64,000 nt of DNA from Deltaproteobacteria bacterium (GTDB lineage Bacteria > Myxococcota_A > UBA796 > SXON01). Below, in pieces: positions 60,377-64,000 of this stretch (positions within the stretch are counted from its first letter, which is position 1; every line of letters starts with the position of its first letter). The stretch is taken from positions 1-64,000 of the forward strand of contig CANLGL010000006.1 of the NCBI GenBank assembly GCA_947490345.1, given 5' to 3'. A model generated the notes under the pieces. The model did not search any database, had not been told where the DNA came from, and saw only the letters and a program-made list of their open reading frames with translations. Made by a program: the position numbers and the translations under genes.

Positions 60377-61182
60377 TGCTCGCCCTGTGGATCGGCTGTC
60401 AGGTCTCCGAAGCCGACGCGTGGCAGCGCGCGACCCAGGGGGGCCTGCCCTTGGCGGCGGCGCTTGAGGCCTGCGACGCGACGGGCGCGCGCGCGGAGGC
60501 GTGTGCTGCCGAGGTCTTGCGAGGACAGCGTGGGGCGACCACGGCCGACTGTGCCGGAATCAAGAGTGCGACGTGGCGCGCCGAGTGTTCGTTCGCAGTC
60601 GCAGAGCGGCACGCCCGTGCCCACCGGCGGGCCGAGGCGTTGGCGGCGTGCGGTCAGGCTGGCCGTTACTACCACGAGTGTGTCTACCACGCGTGGACCT
60701 ACGATATCCAAGGATCAATCAAGGGCGGCGGCCGCGCCGCGGCCGAGATCGAGACCGGCCGAGCGCTGGTTGCGTACTGGGGCCAGCTCCAGACCGTAGG
60801 CGGCGACGCCACCCGGCAGATCTGGCTCGATTGGTGGTTCTTTGCGCTGAATCGGAACCAGCCAGCCGACCTCGCCGACTGCGACGGCCTCGCCGAGGCG
60901 GACCAGGCGCTGTGTCGCGACGGCACCTTGGCGTTTGCCGAACGGGCAGTCGCGACCGCGCTCGGCGAGGCTGGACTCACCGCGCGGCGGAAGAGCCGCG
61001 TATGTCGAGGCGCCATCGAGGATGTGGAAGCCCAGTTCCCGAACCTGTATCGAGCCGAAGACGCGATGCGCGAACGCGCGCTCGCCGGACGCATCCGTGG
61101 CTGCACTCCTAGCGCCGGGCCCACCTCCGGTCGCCCGTGGAACCCCATCTTCTTGGAGCACCGCCGATGGCTCGCTGGGTAG
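60376..61182 (+). CDS. Cys-rich secreted protein, paralogue 2
   Basis: 268 residues from ATG 60376 in a TGATG overlap (GTG 60367 also in frame). N-terminus MLALWIGCQVSEADAW has a Cys at position 8. The Cys/His/Trp framework resembles the preceding protein (DCAGIKSATWRAECSFAVAERHAR, AACGQAGRYYHECVYHAWTYDI). A longer C-terminal part adds an amphipathic helical region (GRALVAYWGQLQTVGGDATRQIWLDWWFFALNRNQ) and further Cys (ADCDGL, ALCRDG, SRVCRG). Unknown function; probably forms a structural or binding pair with paralogue 1. Confidence 0.65.
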   Translation: MLALWIGCQVSEADAWQRATQGGLPLAAALEACDATGARAEACAAEVLRGQRGATTADCAGIKSATWRAECSFAVAERHARAHRRAEALAACGQAGRYYHECVYHAWTYDIQGSIKGGGRAAAEIETGRALVAYWGQLQTVGGDATRQIWLDWWFFALNRNQPADLADCDGLAEADQALCRDGTLAFAERAVATALGEAGLTARRKSRVCRGAIEDVEAQFPNLYRAEDAMRERALAGRIRGCTPSAGPTSGRPWNPIFLEHRRWLAG

Positions 61183-62036
61183 CCGGATGGCTGCTCCTCG
61201 CCGCATGCGGCCTGGTCGGAGCGCGATGGATCCTCCGGCCAGCTCAGGACACCTGGTCTGTGGTGGCGGCGGGCCGCGGGGGCGCCATGCTTTTCGCCCA
61301 GTACACAGTCGCCAACACCGGCGTGTTCGCCGACCAGCTCACCACCCGTGTCGTCTACCTCCGTCCCGACGGCGCGCCGCTCGCCCATCGCGCGATCAGC
61401 GGGCCAGCCACAGTCGACGCGGCCGGGGTGCACGCTCCCGCTGATCGCCTGGAGCTTGGACCGGAAGGCTGGGACGCGCGCGTCGAGGGCGGCGCGCTGC
61501 GGCTGCGCGGCCGAGTGACAGCCGCCGACGGTCCCTGCCCAGCGAGCGTGGGAAAACTCTCCGGCGTCCTTGAGTTCCCCGATGCCAGCGCGAGCAGCGA
61601 GGGAGCCCGTCTGGAGGGACCGGCGCTGGTGGTGCGCACCCACTTCGAGGGGGGGGCAGTCGCGAGCGGCGCGCTGTACGCGATCGACGACTCGGGCGCG
61701 ATCATCCTCGATACCCTGTCGCGTTGCCCCGGCACCCTGCTGCTCGATGGACGCGCGGTCGACGTCACCGTTCCCTGGATCAACCCGACGCCGGAAGCCA
61801 CCTTCACGCTGACGCTGCGGGGACATCAGGTTGTGGTCGAGCTGCAGGAGCGCTTTCGGGACGAGCCCGCGTTCGACGGAGCGCTGCGCGCCGAGGCCTG
61901 GCTGGCCCTCGCGGTGGGCTACCGGGAGCCCCACGTTCGCACGCAGCGCGTCCGCGTACGGGTAGACGATCGCCCCGCCTGGCACGGCGTCCTGGTGCTT
62001 CGAGACAACTCTGGATCGGTTAGCTCCGAGCCATGA
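61167..62036 (+). CDS. Membrane-anchored secreted protein, function unknown
   Basis: 289 residues from ATG 61167 (16-bp overlap with the previous gene; an ATG at 61137 would add ten residues). The N-terminal helix ARWVAGWLLLAACGLVGARW is a signal anchor or lipoprotein signal. The rest is predicted all-beta with Arg-rich strands (VVAAGRGGAMLFAQYTVANTGVFADQLTTRVVYLRPDG, EGWDARVEGGALRLRGRVTA, RVRVRVDDRPAWHGVLVLRDNSG). It resembles a secreted beta-sandwich/lipocalin-like fold, but no family motif is clear. It ends with an ATGA overlap into the beta-barrel gene. Confidence 0.6.
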   Translation: MARWVAGWLLLAACGLVGARWILRPAQDTWSVVAAGRGGAMLFAQYTVANTGVFADQLTTRVVYLRPDGAPLAHRAISGPATVDAAGVHAPADRLELGPEGWDARVEGGALRLRGRVTAADGPCPASVGKLSGVLEFPDASASSEGARLEGPALVVRTHFEGGAVASGALYAIDDSGAIILDTLSRCPGTLLLDGRAVDVTVPWINPTPEATFTLTLRGHQVVVELQERFRDEPAFDGALRAEAWLALAVGYREPHVRTQRVRVRVDDRPAWHGVLVLRDNSGSVSSEP

Positions 62037-62503
62037 CCGCCATCGTCGCCCTCCTCCTCGCCGCTTCAGCCGCCGAAGCCGGCGACCACCGCGGACGCTT
62101 CGGCTTCGGCTTCCACGCCGGTCTGGGCGACGTCACCGCGCTGTCCGCGCGCTATACACTCCCGACGGCTACGCCCAAGGTAAACGTGCAATTGGAGATC
62201 AACGGCGGGGTGGCGCTCTCCAGCGAGGCGCCGCTGGGCCTGCTCCTTGGCGGGCGACTGCTGTACGGCGTGGTCGCGGAGGACAACCTGACGCTGTACG
62301 CCGCGGCCGGTGCGGCCTACGCCCAGGAAGAGTCGTGGACCGGCATTCGGCTGCTACCGGCGATGGGCGCCGAGTTCTTCTTCTTCGGGCTGGAGAACCT
62401 TGGCTTCGGCGTCGAGTGGGGCTTGCAGATCGACGTCGGCGGCGAGTTTGCGCTGCGCACGGTGTCGGGCGCGCCAGCGGTGACGGTGCATTATTGGTTC
62501 TAG
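62033..62503 (+). CDS. Small outer-membrane beta-barrel-like protein
   Basis: 156 residues. Signal peptide MTAIVALLLAASAAEA, then alternating amphipathic strands (GRFGFGFHAGLGDVTALSARYTLP, KVNVQLEINGGVALSS, LGLLLGGRLLYGVVAEDNLTLYAAAGAAYAQ, LPAMGAEFFFFGLENLGFGVEWGLQIDVG) ending in aromatic TVHYWF, the C-terminal Phe signature of outer-membrane barrels. About eight strands fit an OmpX/OmpA-like size. Last gene of the kinase operon; it is 6 bp from the convergent ABC transporter gene. Confidence 0.78.
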   Translation: MTAIVALLLAASAAEAGDHRGRFGFGFHAGLGDVTALSARYTLPTATPKVNVQLEINGGVALSSEAPLGLLLGGRLLYGVVAEDNLTLYAAAGAAYAQEESWTGIRLLPAMGAEFFFFGLENLGFGVEWGLQIDVGGEFALRTVSGAPAVTVHYWF

Positions 62504-62509
62504 GCCCGG

Positions 62510-64000
62510 CTACTCCCGCCGCCGTTGCACCACGAACAACGCGCCGAGCAGGAACACGACCGAGAACAACGTCAACCGGCCGAGGAGCGCGACGAGCGGC
62601 AACCCCATGTCGGCGGCCGCGTCGCCCTTGAAGCCGAGGTTGTAGAGGGTGCCGGACAGCTGCATGGCCTCCCAGTCGAGGCCACGGGAGCGGGGCGCGC
62701 CAAGTTTTTCGCCGGTCTTGACCAGGGCATCGAACGCGAACCGTGCCGGGTTCCACCAGGTCAACTCCCTGGCGATCCACGGCATGCGGCTGAGGCTGAG
62801 GAGCACCCCGGAAAACGCGATCTGGGGAATCAGCAGCAGCGGCAGGCTGCCGACTGCGCCCTCCGAACTGGCGTTGATCGCCGAAACCAAGAGGCCGAGC
62901 GCCATCCCGACGATCCCGGTGAACGCGGCCACCGCGACAAAGCCGAAAATCGAGAAGCCGTACTCGGTGACGAAAATCGGGTGCATCGCCAGGTTCAAGA
63001 ACGCGAATACCGCACACTGAGCGGCCACCAACGCCCCGAGCACGCCCACCTTGCTGCCGACGTAGGGCCCGGCCTTGATGCCGATGCGCCGCTCCCGCAG
63101 CCAGATGACGCGATCTGAGATGAGCTCGCGCACCGCAGCGCTCATGCCGAACCACATGCACGACAGCGACAGCATGAACATCATCTCGCGCGTGGGCTGC
63201 GGAAAGACAATCTTCATCACCACGGCCAGCACCGGTGCCTGTGCCAAGAGCACCGCGAGGCCGCCAAGATCGCGACCCTTCACCTGTGCGTAGCGAGCGC
63301 CGAGCGTTCGGAGCTGAGCGAGGCCACCCGGGCGCCGGGCCGGCGTTGGCAGCGGATCGGCCTTGTCATTCTGCTGCGAACGCAGTCCCAGCAGCTCTTC
63401 GCGCATCGCGACAAAGCTGCGCGCATCGTCACTGGCGCGAAACGCGGCGCCCCACTCGGCTGGCTGCTTGTCAGCGAAGCGGTTGAAGATGGCGTCGGGT
63501 GTCGCGACCCCGAAATACGTGCAGGCGCGGTCCGGCGGCCCGAAGAAAGCGAGACGCCCGCCCGGCGCCAGCACCAACAGGTGATCGACCTGGGAGACGA
63601 TCTGCGGCGTCAGGTCGTGCGTCACCACGAAGACCATGCGACCGCGGTCAGCAAGCTGGCGAACCAGGCGAACGATGTCTTGCGATGCCCTTGGGTCCAG
63701 GCCGCTGGTCGGCTCGTCGAGGAAGAGCACGCGCATCGTTCGGGCCAGGAGCTCCTGTCCCAGGTTCACCCGCTTGCGCTGCCCCCCGGAGATGCCGCGC
63801 CGAAGCGCATCCCCGATGCGGGAACCGCGAATGTGCTCGATGCCGAGCTCGCCGAGCACCCGCTGCACCTCGACGCCGACCTCCGCGGCCGAAGACCCCG
63901 CCGGAAGTCGCAAGCGCGCGCCGTAGGTGAGGCTCTCCTCCACGGTGAGCTCGGGGTGGACGATGTCGTCCTGGGGGACGATGCCGACGCTCTCGCGCTC
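62510..64000 (-). CDS. ABCG-like ABC transporter, ATPase-permease fusion, N-terminus beyond window
   Basis: 496 residues are visible; the frame stays open to the right edge, so the true start lies beyond 64000. Reading in: the Q-loop region VGIVPQDDIVHPELTVEESL, ABC signature SGGQRKRVNLG, Walker B VLFLDEPTSGLD and H-loop VVTHD. A linker with GPPDRACTYFGV and an ABC-2-type permease domain (about six helices; LAVVMKIVFPQP, MFMLSLSCMWFGMSAAVREL, WLRERRIGIKAGPYVGSKV) follow. Order ATPase-permease in one chain and VPQDD match ABCG half-transporters; many bacterial members begin with FHA domains, but that part is outside the window. Substrate unknown. Convergent with the kinase operon. Confidence 0.92.
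   Translation of the reverse strand, partial: ERESVGIVPQDDIVHPELTVEESLTYGARLRLPAGSSAAEVGVEVQRVLGELGIEHIRGSRIGDALRRGISGGQRKRVNLGQELLARTMRVLFLDEPTSGLDPRASQDIVRLVRQLADRGRMVFVVTHDLTPQIVSQVDHLLVLAPGGRLAFFGPPDRACTYFGVATPDAIFNRFADKQPAEWGAAFRASDDARSFVAMREELLGLRSQQNDKADPLPTPARRPGGLAQLRTLGARYAQVKGRDLGGLAVLLAQAPVLAVVMKIVFPQPTREMMFMLSLSCMWFGMSAAVRELISDRVIWLRERRIGIKAGPYVGSKVGVLGALVAAQCAVFAFLNLAMHPIFVTEYGFSIFGFVAVAAFTGIVGMALGLLVSAINASSEGAVGSLPLLLIPQIAFSGVLLSLSRMPWIARELTWWNPARFAFDALVKTGEKLGAPRSRGLDWEAMQLSGTLYNLGFKGDAAADMGLPLVALLGRLTLFSVVFLLGALFVVQRRRE

Overview
The window comes from a very GC-rich bacterium with dense, tightly overlapped genes and frequent GTG/TTG starts. It most likely belongs to the Myxococcota or a related former delta-proteobacterial lineage. 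Grounds for this: MopE-type Ca-binding repeats (DCDD..P.A.E.CDG.DNDCDG), many secreted or lipidated low-homology proteins, a PEGA-domain Ser/Thr kinase, a two-subunit GlyRS and a PilF/RodZ pair. This is inferred from gene content only; there is no rRNA in the window and I found no tRNA.

Layout. (a) 0-25 kb, mostly minus strand, ordinary core genes: a truncated TetR regulator, mutY, ppdK, rsmE, glyQS, recO, mgtE, a rodZ-like gene, a pilF-like gene, mtnP and rlmN. Pairs of poorly characterised, translationally coupled lipoproteins sit among them. (b) 25.3-29.6 kb, an accessory or rearranged segment. A MopE-like lipoprotein gene breaks off at about 25,622 and an ethanolamine ammonia-lyase large-subunit gene (eutB) breaks off at about 28,474. 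Between the breaks lie a phage-type family A DNA polymerase without its exonuclease half, a small HTH protein and three orphan genes. (c) 30.7-38.8 kb: a 1,604-residue mosaic surface lipoprotein, then a DUF4143-type ATPase gene bracketed by about 30-bp direct repeats, one of which is the 3' end of the neighbouring sulP gene. (d) 38.8-44.4 kb: fhs, queG, a LON-domain protein, a rhomboid protease and an OmpR-type response regulator. (e) 44.5-55.9 kb: a complete cellulose synthase operon, bcsA - zinc-ribbon membrane protein - bcsB - bcsZ - bcsC - CotH-like lipoprotein. (f) 56.1-62.5 kb: a divergent seven-gene overlapping operon led by a transmembrane Ser/Thr kinase and encoding envelope proteins. 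(g) 62.5-64 kb: the C-terminal part of an ABCG-like ABC transporter that runs off the window.

How the genes work together. The bcs operon encodes synthesis (BcsA/BcsB), trimming (BcsZ) and outer-membrane export (BcsC) of a beta-glucan, with c-di-GMP input through the PilZ domain of BcsA; the zinc-ribbon protein and the CotH-like lipoprotein are candidate accessory factors. The kinase operon looks like an envelope-sensing unit: a kinase with a periplasmic PEGA domain, a TPR membrane protein, a periplasmic-binding-protein-like lipoprotein, two Cys-rich paralogous secreted proteins, an anchored secreted protein and a small beta-barrel. The coupled lipoproteins behind ppdK, recO and rlmN have no clear function.

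Four points stand out: the broken-gene-bracketed segment at 25.6-28.5 kb, the repeat-flanked ATPase cassette, the recurrent extremely short lipoprotein-like N-termini whose starts are fixed by ATGA/GTGA/TTGA/TGATG overlaps, and the kinase-led envelope operon. No CRISPR array or insertion sequence was recognised.
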